Assembly: GCA_964019055.1 (NCBI GenBank)
Contig: OZ025221.1
Span: forward strand, 8,772,468-8,836,467
Length of the DNA: 64,000 bases
Direction of reading: 5' to 3'
Origin: Anthopleura xanthogrammica
Taxonomy: Eukaryota; Cnidaria; Anthozoa; Actiniaria; Actiniidae
Below are positions 1 through 12,195 of this stretch, one piece after another (the stretch's first letter is position 1; every line of letters begins with the position of its first letter). The notes under the pieces were generated by a model that did no database searches, was not told the DNA's origin, and was given only the letters and a program-made list of their open reading frames with translations. The position numbers and the translations under genes were made by a program.

Positions 1-535
1 AGCATGACCTGACTACAACTATTGTACAACAATATTACTCCTTGATGGGGTAAGGATTAGAGCCAATTTATATTCCCCACCGAAAGACAGATGGGAGTGA
101 GGGGTAAAGGACAAAACAAAATGAGAGAAACAGAGAGAAACTGCCGCCGCCACACTTTCATGGTCCCTCTTCTAGGTATAGTTACCCCTCCCCTATGAAT
201 TATGAAATCTTCCCAAGTCCCTCAAGTTATACACAGAGTACTCTACGCTTAGTGGGTTTTGTTACTAGTTTTGTCATTAAGCCTGGTTTTCACTAGCGAC
301 CCAAGCCAACACAAGCAGAAGCAGAAACCAATGCAAGAAAAACAAAATCTTCCATTCTCTTGTGCTTGCATTTGCACTTGCTTCTTTTCATATTGAGAAC
401 ATGCACTCATGGAGTTGCGACTGCTGGCATCACTACTGAGAACCAGGCTTTTATCTCCTGTTATATCATCCAACATGGCCGCCATGTCTCTTGTTAATTT
501 ATTCTTTTGAGAATGATTGTATACAAAAAAAATAC

Positions 536-1096
536 CTTTAAAAGCTTGTTATGATGTCTTTCCGTTCCCAGTTTCAAGACAGTACCACCAAAAAGATTAA
601 ACTGGACAGTCATTTTCGTTGCCATAGCAGCATCTACAACCGCTGCCAGTTCATGAGCAGCAAAAATCCAAAGTGGGTTGTGTTTAAAGTCCAACACCGA
701 AATAAACCCTTGATCACACAGCTTTTTCAATCGATTCAGCGCCAAATCTCTCTCCTCGTCTAACGATATGTTATATTTCGGCGTCATGAGGGCGTCCTCA
801 GACAGAATCTTGCGAAATTTGACTCTCTTTTCGTGGTTGTCATGATCCAACAGGCGAGTCATGTCCGCCACATTGAAAGAAGGTTTTCCCCATTCCTCTC
901 TAAGTTGCCCTGGATCCAGCTTAAAAACAGCGGCAGACCTCGAAAACTCTCGAGTACTTTGTAACTGGGTCTTCGAGATGCCATAACTTGAGCGAATGCC
1001 CGGTAGACGAAGGGCTCTACGGATGAAAACTTTCGAAAAGACTCGCTGCATCCCTCCTGGTAGTTTACTTAGCAGGTAGACTAAGGTCAGGACCAT
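536..1096 (-). CDS. Acyl-CoA oxidase-like protein, first coding exon (partial gene)
   Basis: This open frame encodes 187 residues and ends at a good splice donor (AAAG|GTATTT) in phase 0. The gene must continue off the left edge of the window. Residues from about 60 onward match the N-terminal alpha-helical domain of acyl-CoA oxidases: a stretch like WGKPSF, then KLCDQGFISV and, near the end, FNLFGGTVLKLGTERHH, a characteristic run before the FAD-binding part. Family enzymes carry out the first, H2O2-producing step of peroxisomal beta-oxidation. The first 55 residues are basic, almost without acidic residues, and contain REFSRS, which resembles a mitochondrial presequence. The FAD site, catalytic Glu and C-terminal targeting signal lie outside the window. 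An acyl-CoA dehydrogenase-type paralogue is the main alternative. Confidence 0.75.
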
Positions 1097-1980
1097 CTCA
1101 AGCCTGGTCAGCGGATCAGTGAACTATATGCGCAGTGCAGTGAACCAAAAAGTGCAAAGAACGAAAAAATGCTGAATTTCCTTCCGTATTTCTTGCTGCA
1201 GTTCTCTTCCCGTGCAAGGTTGTTACGCAGTAACCTTGAGAATTAGCCCATTGTATACCAAGTTAATATATAACATACTCAAGTGGCAGGTGGAGCTTAA
1301 ACAATGCATCGGTATTTGTCGGGTCCGGTCCAGCACTGTTCGTGATACCACAGGAAGCCCAAGGGTGGCACAGCGGTAGTCTACTCACCTCTGAGTTCTC
1401 GGGTTCGATTCCAAGACTTGACATCACTTGTCAGTAGAGTTGGTGATTTTGTTTTTCAGGTCTCCGCCCTCCTCGAAACCTAACACACTAAATATTCCAA
1501 TTCGATGCGAAAGGTCCGAAAGCTAGTCGTGCCCTGACTTTGATTAGCCCATAGGTTGAGAGGTACTGATAAAATTTTAAGTTAAATGATGTCCTGTCCA
1601 AAGGAGCCCCACTACCAATCCGATGACATAAGGCTAGTGAAAATTAGTACTCATAAACCCATAAAAAAGATGAGCTCTGTAACCCATTTGTAAAATTGTA
1701 TTCTTTTATTGTTTAAAAATAGTTTATGTAGAGTACAATAAATAAATGAATGGATACAATATTGGTATTTAAAGATGAAAATGTTCTCTATATATTTACA
1801 GTAGTTTAAAAATAGATGATTAAAACACACCCGTACACGTCATCCAATCAAAATTAACCATTAAAGTGCCACGTGATATCATCTGAGAGACAGCTTTCCC
1901 GCTCATTCTAAATTCACATTGAAACTTTCATCCACTCAGTCTTATCTTTTATAATTACTTTTTTCTTAGTGATAGCTTGT
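1097..1980. other. Intergenic region, ACOX-like 5' side to FAM227 3' side
   Basis: No coding sequence is supported here. The stretch holds the upstream region of the ACOX-like gene, one tRNA-derived SINE, and the 3' flank of the FAM227-family gene. A TTTATT at about 1705-1710 reads AATAAA on the minus strand and is a candidate poly(A) signal about 270 bp past that gene's stop. Confidence 0.6.
1354..1600 (+). mobile_element. tRNA-derived SINE
   Basis: The head looks like a pol III promoter. An A-box-like GGCACAGCGGTAG is followed by a near-perfect B box, GGTTCGATTCC, at 1402-1412. The body ends with the GCCCTGACTTTGATTAGCCC motif. The same body recurs at 31.9, 36.3, 39.6, 52.7-53.1, 53.6, 55.7 and 57.9 kb, so this is a dispersed family and not a working tRNA gene. 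Confidence 0.75.
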
Positions 1981-4900
1981 TTATAGGACTAGTTCAGCTG
2001 TTTTTATTTTCTGGCAAAGTAAATCCCATTGCTGCTGATATAGCCGCTGCTGCCTTACCACTGCTCTGCTCATCACCATCTTTCTGTAAATTTAAAACAA
2101 AAAAACATTAACTACGTTGGTCCGTAATATCAGAATATTTTCTCTTTGGGCTCCCTGTGGTAACGCTTTATCCTTCACCACAGGAAGCTCAATTTGAGCA
2201 GTTTTCGTATGACTATGACTAAAACTTACGGCACGAACCGCGCCTTGCCATGACCGTGTTAGTGCCGTGCCGTGTATGAAAACATTCGACATTCGGTGTT
2301 GTGTCCTCCCCGCGCCGTAACCGTGCCGTGACTTTTCACACTCATTCTCGAAATCTGCTCTATTTTTCTTAGCTTCTCTTGGGATTTATCAAGGTGTGGA
2401 AAGAAGCCCTTCACTATGTAAGAGATACACTCACCATCAATTCTAGAACCAAAAGATCACTTATTTTCTTGACGTCTTTTTGTCTGGACAACAAGTCGTT
2501 CTGTCGCCTATTAAGAAATCAATCAATCAATAAAATTCAAACAAATCACAAACCAGGTCGAGTTCTATTACGCTTGGATAAGATAGGTTTACAGGCATTG
2601 TGCAATTTCGTACCCAGAGGTCCTAAGTTTCGTTGCTGCCCCGAGAGAGAAGGGCAAGGAGCTTTGGGCACGACTCTGATATTGGTGTAAAATGCACATT
2701 CCTTGGTCAGTAACAAGAATCTTTCGTCGTGGCCCTGAAAATCTGCACCACCACCCCCTACAAGTATGCTAGTGAATATGGTGAATCAAGTACCTGACGT
2801 AATCGTGATAGCCTTCTTTATGTTTTCTGGCGAACTGCGACCGTTTCTTGAGGTCTTCCTCATGTAATCTACAGAATTGAATGAAAGGACAAGAAAAAGA
2901 GAGTATTGATAAGAAATTTTAGTTCAATAAAAAATTTGCAAATGGTTTTGAGCGGAGACAAACTAAATCCTGAGGATAAAGATGTCCATCAATATTATTA
3001 TCACTATCACTTGTTATCATCATCACAATCATCGTCATCATCACCGTTATCACCATTAACACCAGGATCACTGTAAACATCATTGATACCGCAATCACGA
3101 TCACCCCCACCATCATCATCATCATCATCATTATCATCATCTTCACCATCTGACCATCATCACCATGCATCATCATCATCACCACCACCGTCATCATCAT
3201 CACATAATCATCATCATCATCATCATCATCATGACCGCCACTGACTAACCTCTTGTAATTTGAGCACATTTCTTTTGTCTTTTTAAATGATTTTTTAATA
3301 AGTTGTTTATACGTTTCGGCCTCCAGGCTGAGAGTTCGTTAAGAAAAATGTGTTTGTTTTGTTTTCCTTAAAACTATATTATGCAAACATACTTTAATCG
3401 TAAACTATTTACTTCGATGATGGCTTACGTTCGTTTCGAATCTAAAACTCGCGAGATTGTCGCGACAACGACTGTAGGGTTTGGTGGACGTCAATCAAAG
3501 GTGAGGCAAGCGCACGTGTCTATGCAATGTCATGGAAACGCCTTGACTGACGTCCCTCAAAACTTACATTCATTTCGACCGCAAATAGTCCCCTTCACAG
3601 TTCCCTGCGCTTTCTTCAAAGGTAGCCGTGCCTTTGCATCGAAGCAAGACATGAGGTGACCTTGCAATGATAGAAACCTCTTTTTAACACATTGGACAAT
3701 TATTCACATGACTCTATCAAAGAATCGGCTACTTTTCAAGATGGCGCAGGGAACTGTGAAGGGGACTACTGTACGATTTTGCGCATTCTTGATAACAAAT
3801 TTTATGGGATTTGCAGGATTGCGCATTCATAATTATTGAACGTTTTTAAAGGATACGGAGGAAGCGCTGTTATTTCAGTTCTTTGAACCAATATTCCTGT
3901 CCCAGCATCCTTGGCTAGTCGATGTTTCTTGAGGAATTGTTCGACTAAAGGACTGTGTCCGTAAACATCGAATACAGAGCGATTGAACTCTGGACCTTTA
4001 CCAACAGGATGGGACTGGAAAATACATGGACTGTTAGATTTCTAGTAGTAGTGGAATTGTATTATTGATTGCAATACAGGATACTACTGAAAACATGTTT
4101 GCAGAACTCAAGAGAAGTTTTTTCCCACCCTGAAATTAAGTTTTTCTTCTAGGGAACAAATATTATGAATCTTGTTTCAGTACAAGTTTGGGTTGTTCCT
4201 GTTTTGGTTGTGGCGGTGGGGGGGAGGGAGAATTGTTTTTATTACAGGGTGGGAGATGGGAAGAGAGAATGGATTTCTTTGGGGGAGGGGAGAAGAGATT
4301 CATTTTACGGAGGGGGGTTGGGAGAGGAAGCGAAAAGGGAAACCTGCTATCCCACACCTCTCCCTAACCAATTCAACAATCCACTGAACCTACCTCTCGT
4401 TTCTTTCTGTCATTTCTTCGTATTTGTTGTATCATTGATGTGTAAGATTCTTTGATTGTGGTTCTGGATGTAGAAGAGGCTGGGAATGCAATGCTATCTA
4501 TGGACAGCCTATTGGAGAGATCTGGTTTATCCTCAGGTAGAGACAAGAAAGATGGAGATTCCTTGTTGATCGAGCTAGAAGAATGAGAATTATCAACTGA
4601 TCACTGTACTGCTTCATTGTCCATAATATGGTTTTATAAGCATATAGTATACTGTTTTCAAGGTTTGACATTTAATGAGGAAACTGGGGTAGTTTATTAT
4701 AGTCATTTGACTAAGTTCTGGACAGTTTAAAAAATACTTATCAAGCTCAATCCTATCTCCATCCCCAATATTGTACATAACAAATCAGGTCCATAGCTAG
4801 GGGAGGGGTGTGGCGTGATCAGGGTGGCTCACGCCTCCTCAATATTTTGAACCTTGCTATGGAGAACATAAAATGTTGTAACTGGAACAATTAATTTTCA

Positions 4901-7900
4901 AGAATCAATGTGATCAGTTTCCATTCAATACTGATTATTTTAGAGTTAGCTATTGTATAACTAAGAGTGGTTGGACTACAAATCCCTTCTCCTCTCCCCT
5001 TATGGTCCCTGCCTAGGCACTATTACCTATATGTTGTTGACTTTCTCTTGGTATTACTATATCTATTGTCCAGTACATTAGTTTTGCTCTCTACTATCTG
5101 AGGTAGGTTCTTGCTGGACGGTCTGGAAAGGTTTTCTTCTATTAAGTCTACTGGTAGATTGACCAGTGAGCCTGGAGCACAAACCAAAAACTTTTTGCAT
5201 TAATTGGTAGTTTATATACACCCAGTGATAGTGACAGGCACAATAACACAAACACCCAGAGGTACAGGCACCCAGAGACACAGGCACCCAGAGATACAGA
5301 TCCCCAAAGATACAGGAACCCAAATGACACATGTACCCAATGACACAGGCACCTACTGGCACACAGCCAATGACACAGGCACCCAGAGGCACTGGTACCC
5401 AGAGACACGGGCACCCAAATGAAACAGGCACCCAGTGACATCAGCACCTACTGGCCCAGACACCCGATTGAGATTGAGAACAAGACATTTTGCATTACTC
5501 GATGGCCCAAACAGGACAACACATCAAACAAGACCCACCTTTAGAGGCATCTTTCTTGATTTGTTCATCTTTTCTCATGTCTCGAGGCTCCAGGGCATTT
5601 AGATTCCACTTGTCCCATAAATGTGGAACTGGCTTGGTGCCTGTGGAAGAGATAAAAACAGAGGTTGGAAAGGAACACTTCATAAAAATGCTTGGAAGAC
5701 ACTGCAGAAAGTGATCATAGTATTGATGATGAAGATTGTGGTGATAAAGATTGTGGTGATGGTGATGGTGGTGGCGATGATGATGATGGTGGTGATGATG
5801 ATCTATGTGATGATGATGAAGATGAAGAAGAAGATGATGATGATGCTGTGCACAGTGATGATGAAATCTTTACTTACCAACCATCCATTGGTAAACTAGT
5901 TGTAGAAGATCCTCTTTAAACTTTGTATCAAACTGCTTGTAAGATGTAGGGAAAGCCAAACAAAAAGTACAATAAACAGCCTGGGAAACCAAGTTAGGGT
6001 AGCACTGCAAAAATAACAAATTATAATCATTGACAAATGTCTATACTATGCATTTGACATCTGCGCATATCTATGCAACTTGTGACATGTTGCCATAACA
6101 TGGGATTGACTCTATAGATCCCTTGCCCCGGCCCTTGCATGTGAAGTCAAAGCAGCTCAATTAAATGCAGCTCAAAACAAAATAATTTCAAATTCCTGAG
6201 AATTGAAAACATCTTGTTTTGTCCTCCAAATTGAGCTGCATTTCTATATCTATAAACTATTGAAATTTAAAATCAGACAAATGCATGCATATATTGTAAC
6301 ATTACCTTGAAGAAAGTATCTCTAAATTCATTCATCGGAGCCATGAAGAATAATTTCACATAGTTGTGTGAAATTCTGTTGAAAATTAGTTCTTGAATCT
6401 TCTTATCAGACTTCAAGAAGAAAAGAACAAAAAAATAAGGACTTAGAATATGCAATCATCCACACTTGCATATTAAAATCACCAGGCCATTTACATTGTA
6501 GCATCATTACTACAACTACCAGAATCCCTTGCACACTTTCTTTGTTCAGTGAATAAGTGTTAAATATCTTGCAAAATATTCTGGTAGCATTATGCAATCA
6601 GCCATATAGTGTTACTGTGTTACATGCCATACCGTAGTCATTTCCACAATAAATTTCTTTTTGACATTTATTTGACAACTTTTAATTGTGTTATATAATG
6701 CTAACCAATTAGATATCAGCACTTTTGAAAGTGACTTTGGTACAACGCATAGCACAGTAAGTCTAGGCACCGTAGATTAATAATTGTAGATATTTACCTG
6801 ATATTTATCCAGGAAATACCACCAAAAGATGTCCTAGAAAGAATTAATAATGGAATTAAAACCTTTAGAATCCTATAAGGAGTCCTATAAAAATACATGG
6901 GTTAAATAATGTTTGGGCTACCTGTGTGACAGCTTCGGACATCTTTGACAACAACAGTGAAACCAGATATCTCTTGAATCTCACCTGAAATAAAATTGGG
7001 AAAGATAAAACAGTCTATTATGATGATATTACATTGATGTGGGTGATGAGGATGATGACAGTGATATAGTAGTGATTACAAAGATGGTGATGGTGATGGT
7101 GATGGTGATGGTGATGATGGTGATGGTGATGGTGATGGTGATGATGGTGATGATTATGATGGTGATGGTAATGATTATGATGATGATGGCGAAGATGATG
7201 ATGATAACAATGATTGTGATGATGGTGATGATGATGATGATAATGATGATGACGACGACGACAATGACAATGACAACAACAATGATGATGATGATGATGA
7301 TGGATGATGATGGTAATGATGGTGATAATGATGATGATGATGATGGATGATGATGGTAATGATGGTGATAATGATGATGATGATGATGGATGATGATGAT
7401 GATGGTGGTAATGATGATGATGATGGTGATTTCTACGGATCCCACCAAACTGTGGCAGCACATCAAAAATTCACATCGCTACCATGCCCACATTCGTCTG
7501 CTGACATGCCCATATTCGTAAGTTTCATCAATAGTTATCAAGATATTTCATGGTAATTGCTTAACCTCGAAGGCTCACAAACCTGTTAGACATTCTATCA
7601 AGCAAAGACGAAAGTCTAGGCTTTCGACCTCTTAGGCAAAAAAACCAACAGTTTTACAGACTTTGAATTTGTATCTTTCCATGACCATAGTGTCATCCAA
7701 TGACGAGCCTCATGCTTAAAGTAAAACAACAAGCTAGTCGAAATTCCAAGATAGTGAAAACAAAGTGGGCATGTCAGCAGACAAATGTGGGCCTGGTAGC
7801 GATGTGAATGTGCTGTCACAGTTCGGTGAGATCGGCAGTAGATGGTGGTGATGGTGGTGGTGGTGGTGGTGATGATGGTGATGATGATGTTGATGATGGT

Positions 7901-10900
7901 GATGACGATGAGATGGTGGTACCTTTCTTTTTAAATCTGTCTGCCCATTCACTACTTTTTCCAGCACTTCTTTTACCACTAGTGGTGACGGCAATGGTGT
8001 TAACTCATGTTCCTCATAACCAGGAAACACATGAAGCTACAGTAAGTAATAAAATTAAGAATACTCTCCTCAGTAATCCACTCGGCACACAGAGTTCTAA
8101 GGAGAAGAATGACCGGGTTGAGTCAGCATTACAGTGCACATATTTCTAAGATGGCATATATTTTGTCACCTACAACAGTCCCACAATGCACTGCAATGCA
8201 AACTGCAATCCAGTTTTTTCTTCAATCTTGGAATGACTTATAGGCAAATGCCTAAAACATTTCTTAATCAATGCTTTCAGCACTTCCTGAGTTTTTGTAC
8301 ACTTCTTTACAAAGCTAGCATTCGTGTGCATCTATAGCTGGGTTTCACTTGACGTCATTTCCTGTCTTGTGCAGAATGTTTATCAGCTGAATCACAAGTT
8401 TTCAATAGAATTATTTCTGGTTGACAGCACATGGTAGTCAGTGTTTGACCACCATTTGGAGCAGATAATGAAATTCAAAAACTTTTATCAGCTGATTGAA
8501 ACCCAGCTATAGATGACATGAGTTACTACTGTACTTCAGTGTCCAAGGAAGCACAGTTTTGAACCAATCAGATCACAAATAACAAGACGACTAGATAATA
8601 AACACAAACACTCATTCTTTGAGCACCCTTACAAACAAACCATGGAATGATCCAGAAAATTAATGGGTGATTTTTTTACCTCTACTAGCATCGGCTTCAT
8701 TCCTTTACTTTTCTCTGCTTTCTGTTAAAATTAATGAAGTCATAATAAGAGTTAAGCAATTACATCTTGTTGTGAACTACTAATTACAAAGACAAAACAA
8801 TGATCACTTTCCTTCATATTAAAATTGAATGCTCAGAGCCCACAATTCCTCTCAGTCGCAGATTTCAGATCTGCGACCAGCACAACAATTTTTGAAATAG
8901 GTGTAAAGAGATGATAACTAGCGGTAAGCTAGTGTGGACTGCGTTGGTGTTTCTAATGAAACAGTATGGATAAAAAGTTAAATTTTACGCCGTAAAAAAT
9001 AAGAGAGATCACTTACTGACGTTTCAGACGCTAGTCCTTCGTCGGAGTTAAAGAGAGAATAAGAGTGGAAGGTAGTGTATATAAGATAAAGAAATAGGTG
9101 TATGACACGTCCTCTCACCTTTTTGTTTGTATTTGTCTTCCATTTAAGTAAATTCTTTTCAAAGGGGTTGTGACTTGTTGGTTGTAATGCTGAGAAATCA
9201 GAAACCATTAGTCAGGAGATAAACTTCAGGTTGTGAATCCACGTAGGGGGGGAGGGGAAGCGACTTACTGGTAATTAACACTGTTTTCATTGCTTTGCAC
9301 TGATTGAGACAACAATCACAACATGGAAATCAGACAATACACTACTGTCAATCCAGGGGGGCCACCCCCCTCTTCCATTGTGCTAGCTGTTTTTTTTTTG
9401 TTTGGTTGGCCGCCATCTTTTTTTTTTTTGGCTGTTGGTTTTTTTGGTTGGCTGTTTTTTTGTTTTTTTGCTCGGCCGTTTTTTTGTTCAGGTTCTGAAA
9501 ACGGGTTTTGGGCCCCCCTATGGCATAATCCTGGCTAAGCACCTGCAAAAAGAGCATGTGAAGGAACTGAACAATTTATTTGTTTGTCATGTTTGTGGTG
9601 TCTTTTCACAAGAATCTGAGATAACTAGGTATTAACCCAAATTATGGCAAGGTACTTATATATCCTCCAAATCATCTATGTAAATGGTCATGTGAAACCT
9701 AAGGATGAAACCTAACTGTGCTGCTTTACCTGTTCTTACAGAATACATCCCTGCAAATTTCTTAATTTCCTTGACCTCTTGTTCTGGAAATATTTAGAAA
9801 GTATGTGAGAGAGTAAACATGAGAGATTATTGGGATTTTGAGCCACCAATACAGGTTTATATTGACGGCTAGTTGGGAGAAAATATATTCTTCCGTATTG
9901 GCCATAGGCAAATACAGAATATATTTTCTTCCAACGCCGTCAATATTACCTTATTTATGGCTCAAAATCACAATAAGTTTTGTATCGCGATTTTCTTATC
10001 GTGCAGCAATTCTGAGCCGACAATACAGGTTTATATTGGCGGCCCTCTCCCGATCAAACTTATAGGAGAATCGCGATACTGTTGTGGAGCACCAGCCTAT
10101 GTTTTTGATGGGCAAAGTTAAATAAATAAATATGAATAAAATATGCGAGATGCTCTTTGATGGTTTTGTCAGACATTATACCTTTGTCTGTGACAGCCTT
10201 GGCGACAGGTTTAGGTGGTTTATAATCAATCACCAATCTTCCATAACCAAATTCTTCCTCATCGTCTTCATACTGTAAGCCACACTCCTTCAGGTACTTG
10301 TCCACCACTAGTTGGTTCTGTGAGTTGCCGTCATGGAGTGACGTGTCTAATTGGCTGATCTGCCATGTGATATCATCCACTGTTCCACCTTGATGAAATG
10401 ACGTACTGCTGTCAACTGCTTGACGTTAATTAAGGACTGATTAGAATGCCATGCTGGAAATTTTATTGATGCTTACCCCCTAATAAAAGAACCTTCTCAT
10501 CCCTGAACCAGAAATCTTACCCCATTCCAATGACAAAAGGGAAACGAAATTCAAATAGGTTAAAATTGAGCTTATTCAAAAATTGATATGTAAACTAGAA
10601 ACTTAATCCCAAAGCGGAAAATTTCAACTTTCACTAAAGTCTTTATCAAATGAAGTTATTATTCCTTAAGGTATTTAGTTGTTTTCGATAATTTTATGAA
10701 GTTATTCTAAGCAGTTTAAAAGAAAATTTCCAAATACGAATATTGACAACGAGCTTCTTAATCCAAAAATCGTGTTCTCAACAGCTGTTTTTGAAGAAAA
10801 TAATATAATAGTGCTTACCTAAAGGTGCTAAATTCATTTTAAAAGCTAAAAAGTAAATCTTTATAAAGCAATAATATAAATAATTGGTTCTAAGTGTCTT

Positions 10901-11029
10901 GATTGCGTAGCCTTTCGTATCCTTAGCAACAAGCACGGATATAATTCTGTAAAGGATACGAATATTTGGGAGTTTTTCTCCTTCAGTGACCATATGTACT
11001 GCTGGGGATGTACTTCTTGAAGGCTCCAT
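1981..11029 (-). CDS. FAM227-family protein (FWWh domain), 15 exons
   Basis: Coding exons on the minus strand: 10819-11029, 10182-10415, 9730-9783, 9119-9189, 8680-8721, 6922-6984, 6798-6833, 6306-6410, 5878-6004, 5539-5640, 5027-5171, 4394-4574, 3857-4014, 2794-2868, 1981-2083. They join in frame to about 568 residues, near the human FAM227A length as I recall it. Family marks are DIFWWYFLDKYQ (residues about 226-237), the segment CYPNLVSQAVYCTF, and HPVGKGPEFNRSVFDVYG (about 458 onward). FAM227 proteins are poorly characterised and are usually found in ciliated or testis tissue. Exons 2 to 15 are well supported by phase and splice sites. Exon 1 is the weak point: MEPSRSTSP at 11029 gives an open frame, but its second half is AT-rich and hydrophobic, and a start at MNLAPL just before the donor is also possible. 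The acceptor of exon 2 is uncertain by a few bases. The 36- and 42-nt exons are unusually small. Confidence 0.75.
2982..3240. repeat. ATC-type trinucleotide microsatellite
   Basis: Imperfect (ATC)n with CACC and ATT interruptions fills part of a FAM227 intron. It gives spurious Asp/Met-rich open frames on the other strand. Confidence 0.9.
3587..3769. mobile_element. Palindromic MITE-like element, CCCCTTCACAGTTCCCTG family
   Basis: The left end AGTCCCCTTCACAGTTCCCT is the inverse of the right end AGGGAACTGTGAAGGGGACT. The middle carries GCATCGAAGCAAGACA and GCAATGATAGA. A second copy with the same interior is at 37733-37950. It has terminal inverted repeats and no coding capacity. Confidence 0.8.
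5218..5460. repeat. Minisatellite, about 17-bp unit
   Basis: Tandem variants of ACAGGCACCCAGAGAC occupy a FAM227 intron. Units vary between CCAGAGA, CCAATGA and CCAAATGA. Confidence 0.85.
5720..5865. repeat. GAT trinucleotide microsatellite
   Basis: Imperfect (GAT)n begins about 80 bp upstream, in gene orientation, of FAM227 exon 10 and sits inside an intron. Confidence 0.9.
6112..6249. mobile_element. Palindromic MITE, TATAGACCCCTTG family
   Basis: The ends read CTATAGATCCCTTG and TGCATTTCTATA, around the shared inner arms with TTGTCCTCCAAATTGAGCTG. The same element occurs at about 27246, 45737, 48230 and 57219. A TATA doublet at both ends suggests TA target choice. Confidence 0.85.
7036..7428. 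repeat. GAT/GGTGAT microsatellite cluster
   Basis: About 390 bp of GATGGT and GAT repeats, including three near-copies of a block starting GATGATGGATGATGATGGTA. It lies in the FAM227 intron between exons 5 and 6. His-rich and Met-rich open frames on both strands are by-products. Confidence 0.9.
7838..7915. repeat. GGT/GAT microsatellite
   Basis: A short mixed run of GGT then GAT triplets in the same FAM227 intron. Confidence 0.85.
8150..8300. repeat. Dispersed repeat with ACAGTCCCACAATGCA core
   Basis: The core and the following GGAATGACT...AAGTGCTTAAAC-like segment recur at about 49930-50065, so this is an old interspersed element. I cannot define its ends. Confidence 0.5.
8333..8514. mobile_element. 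MITE-like inverted repeat, TATAGCTGGGTTTCA ends
   Basis: It starts with TATAGCTGGGTTTCA and ends with TGAAACCCAGCTATA about 180 bp later. There is no coding content. It lies inside a FAM227 intron. Confidence 0.75.
9386..9487. repeat. T-rich low-complexity tract
   Basis: Long T runs broken by GGTTGG and GCCG groups lie in the FAM227 intron between exons 3 and 4, beside a GGGCCCCCCTATGGCATAAT stretch that looks transposon-derived. Confidence 0.7.
9836..9978. mobile_element. Palindromic element, TTTTGAGCC ends
   Basis: TTTTGAGCCACCAATACAGG at the left mirrors TTATTTATGGCTCAAAA at the right. Inner arms with TATATTGACGGC and GCCGTCAATATTA are inverse to each other. A partial third arm at about 10014-10050 suggests a second insertion. 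Confidence 0.75.
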
Positions 11030-11764
11030 TGTGAGGATAAGAAGCTTCGTTTTATAAAATGTGAAAATTTTTATGTGTTTTCTACGTCCAACGAATGTCA
11101 GCCATCTTTGTTGGCCCTTTGCCTTCGAACCCGCGGGTATCCCGCGCGCACCACAGGTAATCCAATATTGCGGTATACAACAATCAAATTTAAGTAAGCA
11201 ACAAAGGTTTACCAAAAGGTCCCGCTGTATTTTGCATAATAGAACGCTTTTATTTAGCTCGTAATACAGTGTCTAGATAGATCTCTTCCCCTTATTAGTA
11301 GAAATACAGACGCAACTTTGTTAGGCGGGAAACGCGTTGTGTTAATTTTGACCACAGTAAACTTCAGTCCGGCTGACGAGGCTGATGAAATCCTCAAGAT
11401 TTATTTCAAGGTTTTTACTTCCCAGATAATAATCAAAACTATATTTACAAATCTACGACTATGTACTGGGGGTGCAGGAAAAACAACCCAAAGGGTTAAA
11501 AAATCATTCTTTACCTTAAATATTCCCTGCTAGCAGAGTTCTTCTAGTGCACTAGTACCTTTAACCTATCCAAGAACGATGACCCTATTCAAGACAATAT
11601 CATGGAAGTCGCATACCCTGTCTAAGACCAAAGTCCCAAAAAACCATACCCTATCCAGTGGAACATCCCCCTATAGCCTATATATGCGAATGCCCCCCCC
11701 CTCCCCACCGAAAAAAGGGACGATACTCCCAAGAGCTCGAAATATAACCTACAACAGTGTTAAT

Positions 11765-12028
11765 ACAAAAATTCTGCAAAATTCAACTATATCAATATAT
11801 CGATATATACAAATTTGCATATTCTCTTATTCTTTCTAAAATGCTGTTTTTCTCGCTGGAATGTCAAACAAAATACCAAGCAACACTTAGTCTGCACTGT
11901 ATTATAATATTCTTTCAAACAAGTTTATTATTAACACTTATGTAAGCGATTTTCTTTTAGAAATTACCCATAATGCACCCAATATATCGATATATTGATA
12001 TATTTAACTTTTGCAGAATTTTTGCAAA
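11765..12028. repeat. AT-rich inverted repeat
   Basis: AAAATTCTGCAAAATTCAAC followed by a TATCGATATA segment at the left is matched in inverse by TATCGATATATTGATATA and TTTTGCAGAATTTTT at the right. The arms are about 45 bp with a loop near 160 bp. It is probably an old MITE. Confidence 0.65.
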
Positions 12029-12062
12029 TCGCTGTATATATATATTATATATATGAATCTTT

Positions 12063-12108
12063 CCCTATGTCTATGTCTATTATACGGTCGGTCTATGTCT
12101 ATGTCCTT
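12063..12108. repeat. 15-bp repeat seed, 3' flank of ASTE1-A
   Basis: A few degenerate units of CTATGTCTATACGGT type occur about 90 bp beyond the ASTE1-A stop. This matches the place of the long array beside copy B and the short cluster beside copy C. Confidence 0.75.
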
Positions 12109-12195
12109 CATACAAGCAAGGTAGGTAGATAGAAAGCCCATTACATAGAACCCGGGCATAGAAGGACACTCATTGTCCTCTCGACAGTCTTCTTG

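Larger units (their letters stand above)
11030..12195. other. Intergenic region, FAM227 promoter side and ASTE1-A 3' flank
   Basis: The left part is the presumed FAM227 promoter. It has a YY1-like CAGCCATCTT near 11100 and TATCCCGCG at 11138-11146. The middle is AT-rich with an inverted repeat at 11765-12028. The right part is the 3' flank of ASTE1-A with a 15-bp-type repeat seed. I see no gene in it. Confidence 0.6.

Noticed and set aside
249..485. Minus-strand open frame of 78 codons starting MAAMLDDITG
   Set aside because: It does not resemble the next acyl-CoA oxidase exon, has no clear splice link and no known domain. A short separate gene cannot be excluded.
1358..1425. Possible tRNA gene (B box GGTTCGATTCC)
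   Set aside because: No full clover-leaf or acceptor stem is evident, and the body is shared with other dispersed copies, so a SINE head is the better call.
2919..3269. Asp/Met-rich open frame on the minus strand
   Set aside because: It is an ATC microsatellite by-product within an intron of the FAM227 gene.
7018..7466. His-rich and Ile-rich open frames of about 145 codons
   Set aside because: They are translation of a GAT/GGTGAT microsatellite within a FAM227 intron.
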